Below, piece by piece: positions 26,895-36,201 of a DNA stretch of 46,146 bases. The stretch covers positions 4,144,931-4,191,076 of the forward strand of contig NZ_ML123034.1 in the NCBI RefSeq assembly GCF_003846185.1, read 5' to 3'. A program made the position numbers and the translations under genes. The notes beneath the pieces are model-generated. The model was given only the letters and a program-made list of their open reading frames with translations, did no database searches and was not told the DNA's origin. The stretch comes from Streptomyces sp. ADI96-02. GTDB lineage: Bacteria; Actinomycetota; Actinomycetes; Streptomycetales; Streptomycetaceae. The first letter of the stretch is position 1. Each line of letters begins with the position of its first letter.

Positions 26895-28648
26895 CAGTAC
26901 TTACGCTCCATCGGCTGGTAGCGGGTCGTCACGACCGGCTTGTAGTCGAGCCGGATCGACTCGGCGCCGTCGGCGGCCACCTCGCGGTACGCCATGGTGT
27001 GGCGCATGAAGTTGACGTCGTCGCGGTTCGGGTAGTCCTCGCGGTAGTGACCGCCGCGGGACTCCTTGCGGGCGAGCGCGGAGACCGCCATGACCTCGGC
27101 CAGGTCGAGCAGGTTGCCCAGCTCGACGGCCTCCAGCAGGTCGGTGTTGAACCGCTTGCCCTTGTCCTGGATGGACACGTGGAGGTAGCGCTCGCGCAGC
27201 TCGGCGATCTTGTCGACGGCCGTCTTGATCGTCTGCTCGGTGCGGAACACCATCACGTTGGCGTCCATGCACTCCTGGAGCTCCAGGCGCAGCGCCGCGA
27301 CGCGCTCGGTGCCGGTGGAGTTCCGCAGCCGCTCGACCTGGTCGGCGACGAGCTGGGCCGGGTTCTCGGGCAGCTCGACGAAGTCGTTCTTCACGGCGTA
27401 CTCGGCCGCCGCGATGCCCGACCGCTTGCCGAAGACGTTGATGTCGAGGAGCGAGTTGGTGCCCAGGCGGTTGGCGCCGTGCACCGAGACGCAGGCGACC
27501 TCGCCGGCGGCGTACAGGCCCGGGACGACGGTGGTGTTGTCGGCCAGCACCTCGCCCTCGACGTTGGTCGGGATGCCGCCCATGGCGTAGTGCGCGGTCG
27601 GCTGGATCGGGATCGGGTCCGTGTAGGGCTCGATGCCGAGGTAGGTCCGCGCGAACTCCGTGATGTCCGGGAGCTTGGCGTCCAACTGCTCCGGCGGCAG
27701 GTGGGTGAGGTCGAGGTAGACGTGGTCGCCGGCGGGGCCGCAGCCGCGGCCCTCGCGGATCTCCGTGTAGATGGAGCGCGAGACGACGTCACGGGACGCG
27801 AGGTCCTTCATGACCGGCGCGTACTTCTCCATGAAGCGCTCGCCGTCCTTGTTGCGGAGGATGCCGCCCTCACCGCGGGCGCCCTCCGTCAGCAGGATGC
27901 CCATGCGCCAGATGCCCGTCGGGTGGAACTGGAAGAACTCCATGTCCTCCAGCGGCAGGCCGCGCCGGTAGCAGGCGGCCTGGCCGTCGCCGGTCAGGGT
28001 GTGCGCGTTGGACGTCACCTTGAAGAACTTGCCGGTGCCGCCGGAGGCGTAGATGACCGACTTCGCCTGGAAGACGTGGATCTCGCCGGTCGCCAGCTCG
28101 TACGCCACGACGCCCGCGGACTTCCTGACCCCGTCGACCTCGGTGATCAGCTGGTCCAGGACGTAGAACTCGTTGAAGAACTCCACGCCCTCCTTGACGC
28201 AGTTCTGGTACAGCGTCTGGAGGATCATGTGGCCGGTGCGGTCCGCGGCGTAGCAGGACCGGCGGACCGGGGCCTCGCCGTGGCTGCGGGTGTGACCGCC
28301 GAAGCGGCGCTGGTCGATGCGGCCCTCGGGCGTCCGGTTGAACGGCAGGCCCATCTTCTCCAGGTCGAGGACGGCGTCGATGGCCTCCTTCGCCAGGATC
28401 TCGGCCGCGTCCTGGTCGACCAGGTAGTCGCCGCCCTTGACCGTGTCGAAGGTGTGCCACTCCCAGTTGTCCTCCTCCACGTTGGCGAGCGCGGCGGCCA
28501 TGCCGCCCTGCGCCGCGCCCGTGTGGGAGCGGGTGGGGTAGAGCTTCGTCAGCACGGCGGTGCGGCTGCGCTTGGTCGACTCGATGGCCGCGCGCATGCC
28601 GGCGCCGCCTGCGCCGACGATGACGGTGTCGTACTTGTGGATCTGCAT
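26894..28648 (-). CDS. sdhA: Succinate dehydrogenase flavoprotein subunit
   Basis: A 584-residue SdhA oxidising succinate to fumarate at covalently bound FAD. Visible are the N-terminal FAD motif VIVGAGGAGMRAA (about 9-21) and the His of RSHTGAAQGGMAAA that carries the flavin. Also present are the substrate-site LTEGARGEGG block, HPTGI and the C-terminal RMKSR-like region before MERKY. The start is the ATG at 28648 (MQIHKYDTVIVGAGGAG); the frame extends back to 28846 through the sdhD end, but that part is shadow. It lies 29 bases after sdhD and its stop overlaps the sdhB start. Confidence 0.97.
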   Translation of the reverse strand: MQIHKYDTVIVGAGGAGMRAAIESTKRSRTAVLTKLYPTRSHTGAAQGGMAAALANVEEDNWEWHTFDTVKGGDYLVDQDAAEILAKEAIDAVLDLEKMGLPFNRTPEGRIDQRRFGGHTRSHGEAPVRRSCYAADRTGHMILQTLYQNCVKEGVEFFNEFYVLDQLITEVDGVRKSAGVVAYELATGEIHVFQAKSVIYASGGTGKFFKVTSNAHTLTGDGQAACYRRGLPLEDMEFFQFHPTGIWRMGILLTEGARGEGGILRNKDGERFMEKYAPVMKDLASRDVVSRSIYTEIREGRGCGPAGDHVYLDLTHLPPEQLDAKLPDITEFARTYLGIEPYTDPIPIQPTAHYAMGGIPTNVEGEVLADNTTVVPGLYAAGEVACVSVHGANRLGTNSLLDINVFGKRSGIAAAEYAVKNDFVELPENPAQLVADQVERLRNSTGTERVAALRLELQECMDANVMVFRTEQTIKTAVDKIAELRERYLHVSIQDKGKRFNTDLLEAVELGNLLDLAEVMAVSALARKESRGGHYREDYPNRDDVNFMRHTMAYREVAADGAESIRLDYKPVVTTRYQPMERKY

Positions 28649-28677
28649 GGTTTCCTCTGGTCCCTCTGTCCCGGCGC

Positions 28678-29160
28678 CTAGCGGATGTTCGGGTCGAAGG
28701 TGAAGATCACCAGCGTGCCCAGCAGGACGGTGAACACCGTGGCGGTGTACAGGAGCATCTTCAGCCAGAAGCGGGTGTTGTCCCGTTCGGCGTAGTCGTT
28801 GATGACCGTACGGAGGCCGTTGGCGCCGTGGAGCATGGCGAGCCACAGCATCGCCAGGTCCCAGACCTGCCAGAACGGCGAGGCCCAGCGGCCCGCCACG
28901 AAGGCGAAGCCGATCTTGGAGACGCCGCCGTCGAGCACCAGCTGGATCAGCAGGTGGCCGATGACGAGGACGACCAGGACGACGCCGGACAGGCGCATGA
29001 AGAGCCAGGCGTACATCTCGAAGTTGGTGCGCGACGCCTTGGGCGTCTTGCCGGTGCGCTTGCGCGGGGGCTCGATCACCGGGGCCGGGTGGTCGACGTC
29101 GTACAGGCTCACGCCCTCGACGTCGCCGATCGCGGCTGCGGAAGTAGTCTCGCTCGACAT
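28678..29160 (-). CDS. sdhD: Succinate dehydrogenase membrane anchor subunit
   Basis: A 160-residue membrane subunit with three helices (about 52-72, 88-110 and 128-152). It begins MSSETTSAAAIGDVEGVSLYD and has the cytoplasmic arm PRKRTGKTPKASRTNFEMYAW. The His in VIGHLLIQL and that in LAMLHGANGLRTVINDYA are candidate haem/quinone-site residues. The start at 29160 lies 5 bases after the sdhC stop, so the two are coupled. The upstream open frame to 29697 is not coding. Confidence 0.95.
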   Translation of the reverse strand: MSSETTSAAAIGDVEGVSLYDVDHPAPVIEPPRKRTGKTPKASRTNFEMYAWLFMRLSGVVLVVLVIGHLLIQLVLDGGVSKIGFAFVAGRWASPFWQVWDLAMLWLAMLHGANGLRTVINDYAERDNTRFWLKMLLYTATVFTVLLGTLVIFTFDPNIR

Positions 29161-29165
29161 GGGCC

Positions 29166-29546
29166 TCAGCTCCCGAAGACTTCGCGTACGGCGTGGCCGA
29201 GGACGGGGTACAGGGCCCCGACCATCAGCACGATCCAGATGCCCACGACCGTCCAGAGCATCTGCTTCTGGAGACGCGGGCCCTTGGCCCAGAAGTCCAC
29301 GGCGATGATCCGGAGACCGTTCAGCGCGTGGAAGAGAATCGCGGCCACCAGGCCGTATTCGAGAAGGGCGACGAGCGGCGTCTTGTATGTGGCCACGACG
29401 TCGTCGTAGGCCTCGGGGGAGACGCGCACGAGAGCGGTGTCCAGGACATGTACGAACAGGAAGAAGAAAATGAGGACACCGGTGACTCGATGAGCCACCC
29501 AGGACCACATGCCTTCCCGGCCGCGGTACAGCGTTCCAGCCGGCAC
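29166..29546 (-). CDS. sdhC: Succinate dehydrogenase cytochrome b subunit
   Basis: A 126-residue membrane subunit with three helices, beginning VPAGTLYRGREGMWSWVAHRVTG. The His of WVAHRVTG and of LFVHVLD, and AILFHALNGLRIIAVDFW, are the family residues for haem and quinone. I chose the GTG at 29546 because it is preceded by GGAGGGTTCTTCC and gives the standard streptomycete length. An ATG 25 codons upstream (29621) gives an unlikely Gln/Pro/Arg-rich extension. It is the first gene of sdhCDAB; a TACGAT -10-like element lies on the minus strand at 29633-29638. Confidence 0.95.
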   Translation of the reverse strand: MPAGTLYRGREGMWSWVAHRVTGVLIFFFLFVHVLDTALVRVSPEAYDDVVATYKTPLVALLEYGLVAAILFHALNGLRIIAVDFWAKGPRLQKQMLWTVVGIWIVLMVGALYPVLGHAVREVFGS

Positions 29547-29791
29547 GGAAGAACCCTCCGGGAGCGGGGATTGGGGTCGGCCGGCTTGACTGTCGGTCTG
29601 ACCCGGCCGGGTACGGTCCACCGGCCCCGGCCATCGTAGCGACGCATTGTCGGTTCGTTCGCGCCGGGGCCTCCGGTGTGATCAAAGAGGCAATCAATCA
29701 GCCACGTACGGCCTAGGGCCTGCCGGAAACACAGCCTCGGGGCATCCGGGGGCAAGGGCCCCGGGCGGCGTTCCGCGCGGGCGGCGCACGG

Positions 29792-29847
29792 CCGGTCGGT
29801 CAGGCCGGGCCCGCCGCGTCCGGTCGGTCAGGCCGGGCCCGCCGCGT
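29792..29847 (+). repeat. 28-bp tandem duplication at the end of the OHCU-like gene
   Basis: Units 29792-29819 and 29820-29847 are identical. The right unit contains the stop codon and last residues (AAGPA) of the minus-strand gene; the left unit is an extra copy just beyond the stop, so the duplication did not alter the protein. Confidence 0.85.
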
Positions 29848-30544
29848 CCGGCTCGTCCCCGTCGTCCGCCACCAGCTCGACGAGGCGGCTCCGGACGAGC
29901 CGGCGCAGCTCGTCCGCCGTCACCGCGCGCTCCTCGTCCGGCTCGTGCGCCAGCCGGAGGCGGATGCCGGCCAGTACCTGGTCCACGTGCTGGGAGGGCG
30001 GGCAGGCCGCCAGGCAGATCACGAAAGTGTGGCCGAAACGGCTCTCGTACGCCGCGTGGGCGGCCCGCAGCGCCAGGTGCGCGGCGCGGGGCGCGGCGTG
30101 GTGGAGGCAGGTCGCCGGCTCGGCGGCCAGGGCCTCCGCGACATCCTCGGGGGCCAGGTCGTAGCCTGCCTCGTCGGAGGCGGCCAGGAGCGCGCCGAGA
30201 TCGGGGTAGGGGCGGTGGGAGACCATGCGACGGGCCCAGCGGCGGCTGCCGCAGCACTCCAGGAGGGCCGCCTCGGCGGCGTCGGCGGGAGCGCCGTTGA
30301 AGCGGGCGAGGCCGACCGTGTGGTCACCCGGCGGCAGGGCGGCGGCCGGGCCCGCCGCGACGGCTCCGAGCGCCGGGCGGCGGAGCTGCCCGGGTATGGC
30401 CGGCCGTCCGGCCTGGAGCGCGGATCGCTTCGGCGGCCCGGCGGGGGACTCGCTGGACCTGGACAGCGTGGACTCCTTGGGTTCCGTGACGTCTGTGACC
30501 CTGATGAGGGGCCCGTGTGACTCCGAAGAGGGACGGGTGTGCAT
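29828..30544 (-). CDS. OHCU decarboxylase-like protein (probably catalytically altered)
   Basis: The C-terminal 160 residues match the 2-oxo-4-hydroxy-4-carboxy-5-ureidoimidazoline decarboxylase family of urate breakdown: LARFNGAPADAAEAALLECC, WARRMVSHRPYPDLGALLAA and AAYESRFGHTFVICLA. The family active-site box (HPRIG, with the catalytic His) should follow the EDVAEALAA helix, but here the sequence reads AAEPATCLHH. Decarboxylase activity is therefore doubtful. The N-terminal 75 residues are low-complexity, so the true start may be later than the ATG at 30544. No other uricase-pathway gene is nearby. Homologues with this deviation occur in Streptomyces. Confidence 0.75.
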   Translation of the reverse strand: MHTRPSSESHGPLIRVTDVTEPKESTLSRSSESPAGPPKRSALQAGRPAIPGQLRRPALGAVAAGPAAALPPGDHTVGLARFNGAPADAAEAALLECCGSRRWARRMVSHRPYPDLGALLAASDEAGYDLAPEDVAEALAAEPATCLHHAAPRAAHLALRAAHAAYESRFGHTFVICLAACPPSQHVDQVLAGIRLRLAHEPDEERAVTADELRRLVRSRLVELVADDGDEPDAAGPA

Positions 30545-30813
30545 CGTGGTTGCGCGGGGTGCGTGTGATGTGAAGGGAGGGGCGAATGTGCCGCAACGCT
30601 AGCGAGATCGGTCGGCGATCGTCCGGTGGATGGCCGAAAAATCACCCGGACGGGAGAGTTTCGGAACGCGTGATGGACGCCTGACCTGCACGGAAACGAG
30701 TCCTGTTCAATGTCATTACCTCCCCGATGGGCGAATCCTCCGCAAAAATGTCAATCTTTCAGCCTATTCACCTGTTCCAGGCCCTTGCCCGGAGATCCGG
30801 AGGAATCTGACCG

Positions 30814-32412
30814 ATGTCGCCTACGCGTGGTGCCCTCGTCACCGGCTCGGCCGTCACGGCCGTGGCCGCCGCCGTCCTCACCGTCGCCGTCTGGCCGGAA
30901 GGCTCCGACGGGAACCCGTCCGGCGAACCGGCGTCCGCCGGGACCTCCGCCGCCCCCTCGCCGTCCCGCAGCTACGCCCTCTCCAGCGCGCCGAGCACCA
31001 TCCCGGCGGTCCGCGAGCACACCGCCGCCCGCGGCCCCGGCTGGCGGCCGGGGCAGGGCAGTACGGTCGTCATCGCGAAGGGCAGCCAGGTCCTCGCAGA
31101 CGAGGCGCGGCTGCTCGCCGGAGAGCTGAAGATCCGCTACCGGGGAGCGGCGGCCCCGCGCGCCGGGGACGTCGAGCTGGCGCTCGGCGACAAGGACAAG
31201 GGCCCGGCCGAGTCGTACACGCTCACCGTCCGCGACCGGATGGTCCGGATCACCGGCCCCGACGAGTCGGGGGTCTTCTACGGCACCCGCACGCTGAAGC
31301 AGTCGCTCAAGGCCGACCGCACCGTGCCCGAGGGCGTGGTCAACGACCGGCCCGACCGCCCGCAGCGCGGCCTCAACCTCGACACCGCCCGCAAGAACTA
31401 CAGCGCGGCGTGGATCGAGGACCGAATACGCGAGATGGGCGACCTCAAGCTCAACCAGCTCGGCCTGCACTTCTCCGACGACCAGGGCTTCCGGATCGAG
31501 TCGGTCTCCCACCCCGAGGTCGTCTCGCGCGAGCACCTCACCCGCGCCGAGGTCCGCCGGATCGTCGCCCTCGCCGCGAGCCGGCACATCGAGGTCGTCC
31601 CGGAGATCGACTCGCCCGGACACCTCGGCGCCATCCTGCTGGCCCACCCCGACCTCCAGCTCCGCAGCACCGCGGGCGTGCCGTCGAAGGGGGCCATCGA
31701 CATCTCGAAGCCCGGAGCGGCCAAGCTGATCGACGAGCTGCTGGACGAGTACACCGAGCTGTTCGGCGGCAAGTACTGGCACCTGGGGGCCGACGAGTAC
31801 CAGGCGCTCACCGTGCGCGACCCCGCCTCCTCCTTCCCGCAGCTCCAGCGGGCCGCCGAGAAGAAGTACGGCCCCGACGCCTCGATCGAGGACCTGGCCA
31901 CCGGCTGGCTCAACGACCGCGCGGCCGTCGTCGTCCCGAAGGGCAAGACCGCCAAGGCGTGGAACGACGGGCTCTTCCGCAAGACGAAGATCAAGGCCGA
32001 CGAGGACATCGAGATCGAGTACTGGACCGGCAAGGAGATCGGCGCGCGCCCGCCGCAGGAGTACCTGGCCGCCGGCTACAAAATGCTCAATCTCAACGAC
32101 GAGTTCCTCTACTACGTGCTCGGCGAGCCCAACGACTTCACCTACCCGACGGGCCGGCGCATCTACGAGCAGTGGACGCCGCTGGTGATGCGCGGAACCC
32201 AGCCCGTCGCGGAGCGCTACTCGCCGCAGATCCTCGGCGGCCGGTTCGCCGTCTGGGGCGACCTGGCGAACGCCCAGACCGCCCAGCAGGTGGCCGACGG
32301 CATCAGGATGCCGCTGGTGGCGACCTCGCAGAAGCTCTGGGACCCGCGCAAGCCCGCGCTGAGTTGGACGCAGTTCCAGCAACTGGCCGCCCGCACGGGC
32401 AGCGTGGACTGA
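30814..32412 (+). CDS. Secreted beta-N-acetylhexosaminidase, GH20
   Basis: A 532-residue exported glycoside hydrolase. The N-terminal region has a hydrophobic signal segment (about 8-28) and a Ser/Ala/Pro-rich stretch. The GH20b domain comes next, then the catalytic barrel from RPQRGLNLDTARKNYS onward. The catalytic Asp-Glu pair is in KYWHLGADEYQ (about 325-333). VVPEIDSPGHLGAI, LNLNDEFLYY and FAVWGDLANAQT are further barrel motifs. It releases terminal GlcNAc/GalNAc from chitin fragments or glycans outside the cell. The start has a strong GGAGGAATCTGACC site. No DasR-type dre palindrome is visible in the 269 bases upstream. A strong terminator follows at 32452. Confidence 0.94.
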   Translation: MSPTRGALVTGSAVTAVAAAVLTVAVWPEGSDGNPSGEPASAGTSAAPSPSRSYALSSAPSTIPAVREHTAARGPGWRPGQGSTVVIAKGSQVLADEARLLAGELKIRYRGAAAPRAGDVELALGDKDKGPAESYTLTVRDRMVRITGPDESGVFYGTRTLKQSLKADRTVPEGVVNDRPDRPQRGLNLDTARKNYSAAWIEDRIREMGDLKLNQLGLHFSDDQGFRIESVSHPEVVSREHLTRAEVRRIVALAASRHIEVVPEIDSPGHLGAILLAHPDLQLRSTAGVPSKGAIDISKPGAAKLIDELLDEYTELFGGKYWHLGADEYQALTVRDPASSFPQLQRAAEKKYGPDASIEDLATGWLNDRAAVVVPKGKTAKAWNDGLFRKTKIKADEDIEIEYWTGKEIGARPPQEYLAAGYKMLNLNDEFLYYVLGEPNDFTYPTGRRIYEQWTPLVMRGTQPVAERYSPQILGGRFAVWGDLANAQTAQQVADGIRMPLVATSQKLWDPRKPALSWTQFQQLAARTGSVD

Positions 32413-32451
32413 GCGCGGCGCGTCGCCCCGGTCCGGCGCGGGCCGGCCCGA

Positions 32452-32494
32452 ACGCGGGGCCGTGGTCACCTTTTGGCCACGGCCCCGCGTTTTT
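32452..32494 (+). terminator. Intrinsic terminator after the hexosaminidase gene
   Basis: ACGCGGGGCCGTGG (32452-32465) pairs over 14 bp with CCACGGCCCCGCGT (32477-32490), followed by TTTTT. It is the clearest intrinsic terminator in the window. Confidence 0.95.
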
Positions 32495-32591
32495 CGTGCG
32501 CAACGGCCCGCGGAATCCCCTGTTCTGCCATGATGGCGGTGACGATATTCAGCCAGTCGGCGCAGTACGCGGTAAACCGAGGGAGACGCCG

Positions 32592-33173
32592 ATGAGTCTG
32601 CTGGAACTGATCGAACGCGCCGACGAGAGAGCGCTGGCCGCCGGCGCCGTGGCCTGCCTGGACCGCTGCCTGCCGCTGCTGGCCGAGCCGGACGGACCCG
32701 AGCCGCTGCGCCCGCTCTGGGCGAGCAGCGAGCACGGGCGGGACTGGACCGCGCGCCTCACCGCCGTCCGCACCGCCATGGAGCACGAGCCCGTGGCCGA
32801 CGGCCCGGCCGCCGTGGTGCGCGCCATGCTGGGCGCGGCCCCGTCCGACTTCGACCGCGCGCCGCTGCGGGAGTGGGCCGACGCCTGCTCCCTGGTGGCC
32901 CTGGAGCTCCACGAACGGTTCGACGCCCCGGACGGCGACCCGGTGCAGGACCGCTCGCACCTGCTGAAGGCCGCGCGCGCCGGCGAGGACGTGGCCCTGG
33001 GGCCGCTCGCCGCCGGGGAGTTGCAGCGCCAGATCCAGATCCAGGAGATCCTCGCGGAGAGCGGCGGCACGGCGGGCAGCGGCGCCGGCATGCGCAAGGC
33101 CCTCGACCTCTCCACGGAGGGCCGCCGGGTGCTGCGCGCGGTGATGTCACGCCGGGCCCGCGTCCGGGGCTGA
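32592..33173 (+). CDS. Conserved helical hypothetical protein
   Basis: A 193-residue, mostly helical cytoplasmic protein starting MSLLELIERADERALAAGAVACLDRCLPLLAEP. It ends with a helix LSTEGRRVLRAVMSRRARVRG. I do not recognise a domain; similar proteins sit next to hexosaminidase genes in Streptomyces. The ATG at 32592 follows GAGGGAGACGCC. It has its own upstream region, since a strong terminator separates it from the hexosaminidase. It is the last gene of the core-like half; gene style and base composition change just after it. Confidence 0.85.
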   Translation: MSLLELIERADERALAAGAVACLDRCLPLLAEPDGPEPLRPLWASSEHGRDWTARLTAVRTAMEHEPVADGPAAVVRAMLGAAPSDFDRAPLREWADACSLVALELHERFDAPDGDPVQDRSHLLKAARAGEDVALGPLAAGELQRQIQIQEILAESGGTAGSGAGMRKALDLSTEGRRVLRAVMSRRARVRG

Positions 33174-33423
33174 GCGGCAGGGGAGCCGGGGCCGGGGCTG
33201 TATGCGGGACTGGCCGGCCCCTCTCCGCGCCGGACCACCGGGTCACGCCCCGCGCTGTCGCGGTTGCCCGCCCCGCCCGGCAGAGGCCGTCAACCGGCGT
33301 GCGCCGTCCGCTCTGCCGCACGGCACCCTCAGGGGCTGGAACGTGTGATGTCAGGGCGGTTGGCGCCGGAGACCCGGCCCCTTCTGGAGGCACACGACAG
33401 GGGAGCCGATACGCAGGGGGTGG

Positions 33424-34056
33424 TCATCCACCAAGGGTGTCGAACGCGATGTCGAGGTCCTTGACGAAACCCTGCCACGACGGAAGACAGGCAACGGGAC
33501 CTTCGGGATCGAGGAGTTCGAGCATGCGCAGCCGGTGCTGAGAGAAGCGCTTCTGGAACTGGGCGAGGCGGCGCCCCTTGTACTCGCTTGCCTGCGCCGG
33601 CGAGTCTTTGAGGAGTTGCTTCGGGTCGGCGACCTTTTCCGCCGCTACGCCCTTGGGAAGATCAAGACCGACACGGCCGCGAGGGTTCTCGGCGACCTGG
33701 CGCAGACATTCTTCGTCGAGGAGCAGCCAGGCTTCGAGCATGCGGACGGGCACCACGGCGACGTGCTGGAGGCCAGGCCACTCGGCGTCCACGGCTTCCT
33801 CGATCTCGTCCCTCCGATCCTGGGCAAGGCCCCGGTCGGCGTCCCGTCGCACCACAGCCAGGTCGTAGGTTCCTCCGAGTGCGCGGATCGCCCTCAGTTT
33901 GCCCGGCACGGAGTGTCCGGTCGACGGCCGGAGCAGACCGAAGTCGGGGACGGTGACCGAGATCTCGAGCCCCTTGCGAACGGCAATGGATTCGACGTGG
34001 GGTACGAGGCCGTTGTCGCTGCTGCCCTCTCCGATGAACAGGACGCGATAGGTCAC
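33424..34056 (-). CDS. DUF4276 TOPRIM-like protein
   Basis: A 210-residue protein starting [21 protein letters not shown]. The N-terminal GEGSSD (Glu10, Asp14) and the later VVRRDADRG (Asp72, Asp74) give the E...DxD pattern of the TOPRIM fold, as in DUF4276 proteins. These are often encoded beside OLD-like ATPases as separate nuclease subunits. The GTG at 34056 overlaps the stop of the upstream ATPase gene (GTGA), so the two proteins are made together. The frame continues to 34164 without a better start. Likely role: nuclease or nucleic-acid effector of a two-component defence module (inference). Confidence 0.85.
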   Translation of the reverse strand: MTYRVLFIGEGSSDNGLVPHVESIAVRKGLEISVTVPDFGLLRPSTGHSVPGKLRAIRALGGTYDLAVVRRDADRGLAQDRRDEIEEAVDAEWPGLQHVAVVPVRMLEAWLLLDEECLRQVAENPRGRVGLDLPKGVAAEKVADPKQLLKDSPAQASEYKGRRLAQFQKRFSQHRLRMLELLDPEGPVACLPSWQGFVKDLDIAFDTLGG

Positions 34057-35471
34057 GTGATCCCCTCGCTCAGCGTGAGCTGCGCTCCGACGGGTGTCGT
34101 GAGGTACGGCAGGATGTCGGCCTTCGTCACGAAGGCACCGCGTGCTGCTTTCGCGGACCGCCAAGTCCCCGCCAGCGGACGCAGTCGCAGTGCCCGGTTC
34201 AGGGCGCCGGTTTCGCTCCTGTGGATTTGGGTGTCGGCGAAGAGAAGATCCTCGTTGCCGACGAGCTGCACGACCCCTGGTGAATGCGTATTGATCAGCA
34301 CCTGCCGGAACGCGTTGTCTGCGCCGGGCTTTTCGGAAGGGTCCACGGCAAGGTCCTGCACCAGGTCGACCATGGCGTTGAGGTTCGCCGGGTGGATGCC
34401 GTTCTCGGGCTCCTCCATACAGATCAGCCCCCGCACGGACGGGTCTTCGAGTAGAACGCGCAGGGCCAGGAAACGCAGCGTGCCCTCGGAGAGGCTGCGC
34501 GCGGGCAGCGTCATCCCAGCCACTTCGTGCACATTGACCGTGAGGAGCTGTCGGACCTCGTCCTGATCGACATCCAGATCACGGATGTGGATTCCGGTGA
34601 GGTCCGAGAGGCGTCCCGCGACCCTGGCGTACACCTGGCTGGGATCCGCGCCGGGAGTGTCGTGGGCCACGCGGAAAAGTGTTGCGGGCAGGTGAGAGCC
34701 GTCAGCACCCATCACGTGCGGGTCGACGTACCGGTCGGACCTGCGTAGAGCGGAGGGTTCCAGGGCGAGTCGTCGCCAGGACTGCATCTCACGACGAGCC
34801 GCGAGGATTGTCGGGTCGTCACTGCTGGTGATGGTCGAGACGACCGTCGCAGGCGCGCGGGATGCCGCCGCCGGCTTGGGCTGGCCCCTGCTGCCACCGT
34901 CCTGGTGAATCTTGACGATCGACTCACCGGACTCGGTGGTCGTCGAGATGAACGGTGCGCCGCTGCGGTGCCCCTGGATGACGGTGTCACGGAAGTGCTT
35001 GGCGCTGTGGGGGAAACGGAGGTGCTGCGGAGCCTTGCCCTTGGTGATGTGGGCCAGCGTTTCGTGGAGGAGGGTCAAGCGTCCGAAACGGTCGAGACCG
35101 GACGGTTCCTGATAGCCGACTTCCAGTTCGTACCGCAGGAAAGTGGTGGTGGCCTTCGCGGCACGACCGAAGTCGTCCTGTGTGTTGAGAGGTACGACCA
35201 TCTCAGCGGCGAACCGCATCCGGTGACTGCCAGGCGCGAAGCCCTTCCAGAAGAGGTCGCGGGGGTCGTCCTGACGCTCGCCGTGTACGCCCCGGACCTC
35301 CTGGGCCGCCTCCATCATCGACTGGTCGGCGAGCAGGGAGAGGAACTGGATGGCGTCGAAGACGTTCGACTTGCCGGTGCCGTTCTCCCCGGCGACGCAG
35401 GTGAAAGGACCGAAGTCGATGGACAGGTCCAGGAGGTTCTTGAACCCGTGGACTTCGATGCGGGTCAGCAT
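34053..35471 (-). CDS. OLD-like AAA/ABC-type ATPase
   Basis: A 472-residue P-loop ATPase of the SMC/ABC-like AAA_15/AAA_21 group. The N-terminus is [20 protein letters not shown] with the Walker A box GENGTGKS (28-35). The signature-like [13 protein letters not shown] and Walker [14 protein letters not shown] follow near the C-terminal third, with the H-loop in [10 protein letters not shown]. This layout is that of OLD, RecF-like and PARIS AriA ATPases, which guard against phage in many systems. It is coupled to the TOPRIM-like gene. The ATG at 35471 gives the family N-terminus; the frame is open to 35786 through IS remnant DNA. Composition is less GC-biased than the core half, suggesting transfer. 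Confidence 0.9.
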   Translation of the reverse strand: MLTRIEVHGFKNLLDLSIDFGPFTCVAGENGTGKSNVFDAIQFLSLLADQSMMEAAQEVRGVHGERQDDPRDLFWKGFAPGSHRMRFAAEMVVPLNTQDDFGRAAKATTTFLRYELEVGYQEPSGLDRFGRLTLLHETLAHITKGKAPQHLRFPHSAKHFRDTVIQGHRSGAPFISTTTESGESIVKIHQDGGSRGQPKPAAASRAPATVVSTITSSDDPTILAARREMQSWRRLALEPSALRRSDRYVDPHVMGADGSHLPATLFRVAHDTPGADPSQVYARVAGRLSDLTGIHIRDLDVDQDEVRQLLTVNVHEVAGMTLPARSLSEGTLRFLALRVLLEDPSVRGLICMEEPENGIHPANLNAMVDLVQDLAVDPSEKPGADNAFRQVLINTHSPGVVQLVGNEDLLFADTQIHRSETGALNRALRLRPLAGTWRSAKAARGAFVTKADILPYLTTPVGAQLTLSEGIT

Positions 35472-35510
35472 GTGGTGTCCGGATGTTCGCCGAGCGGATC
35501 CCTCAAGCCT

Positions 35511-35693
35511 ACTGGTGTGGTGCTCCCCAGGCGCTGGGTGGCAGAGCGCACGTTCGCGTGGTTGATGAACTCCCGCCGCCGGGCCCGGGACTACGAGACG
35601 TTGCCGGTCAGCAACGAGGCGGTGATCCGGTGGTCGATGATCACGCGGATGAGCCGGCGTCTGGCACGGCCACGGCCTGCCGGCTGGCACTGA
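35511..35693 (+). pseudogene. C-terminal remnant of an IS5-type transposase
   Basis: The frame reads [16 protein letters not shown], then [22 protein letters not shown] and a short Arg-rich tail before a stop. This is the conserved end of IS5-family DDE transposases, including the catalytic Glu of RRWVxERTFAWL. Nothing upstream encodes the rest; instead the ATPase gene lies there on the other strand. Only about 60 residues remain, so it cannot be active. I see no intact terminal inverted repeats. Confidence 0.85.
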
Positions 35694-36201
35694 ACATCCC
35701 CGATGCCTCCACGAGGAGCCACCCGCGTTCCGCCAGGCGCCTGGCCTTCGAACGCACTCCCTCGACCTTCCCCGGCGTCGTTCCAAGGCCCAGCTCCACC
35801 GCGATCTCCCTGGCCATCACCGGTCCCTTGCCCGCGGACCGCCGCTCCTCCAGCACGGCCAGAATCCGCTGGTAGTCGGGCGCGAGAACGGTCACCGGCA
35901 GCCCGTCCCGCCAGGGCGGCACCACCGACCCCGGCACCGGTGAGGGCACCGTTTCCTGATCCGCCTCGGTCACGGCCGTCGTCTCGGCGGCGGACAATGC
36001 CAGAGCCTCGACCAGCTCCTCCCGCGCGATCACCCGCCGGTTCAGCTCGATCTCCGCAGCCTCCAACACCTCGGCCAACCGCGCGGCTTCCTCCCGCAGG
36101 CCCTCCACCCGTACCCGGGCAGCCGCCTCCCGCACCTCCAGCATTCCCAGCACCGACGCCACCGCGCACCCCTCGGTCATGAAGCGGACAAGACGCCGCA
36201 T
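35641..36201 (-). CDS. IS-associated coiled-coil/winged-helix protein
   Basis: A 186-residue protein I recognise as a very common streptomycete hypothetical often found beside transposase genes. Residues 20-70 form a coiled coil ([22 protein letters not shown]). Residues 95-165 look like a winged helix ([45 protein letters not shown]). It may be a transposition accessory or regulator, but no role is established. Its 3' end overlaps the transposase remnant on the opposite strand by about 53 bases. The start is the ATG at 36201. The gene appears intact although the transposase is not. Confidence 0.82.
   Translation of the reverse strand: MRRLVRFMTEGCAVASVLGMLEVREAAARVRVEGLREEAARLAEVLEAAEIELNRRVIAREELVEALALSAAETTAVTEADQETVPSPVPGSVVPPWRDGLPVTVLAPDYQRILAVLEERRSAGKGPVMAREIAVELGLGTTPGKVEGVRSKARRLAERGWLLVEASGMFSASRQAVAVPDAGSSA

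Noticed and set aside
30545..30813. DasR dre site before the GH20 hexosaminidase
   Set aside because: The TGGTCTAGACCA-type palindrome expected for DasR control is not present in this interval.
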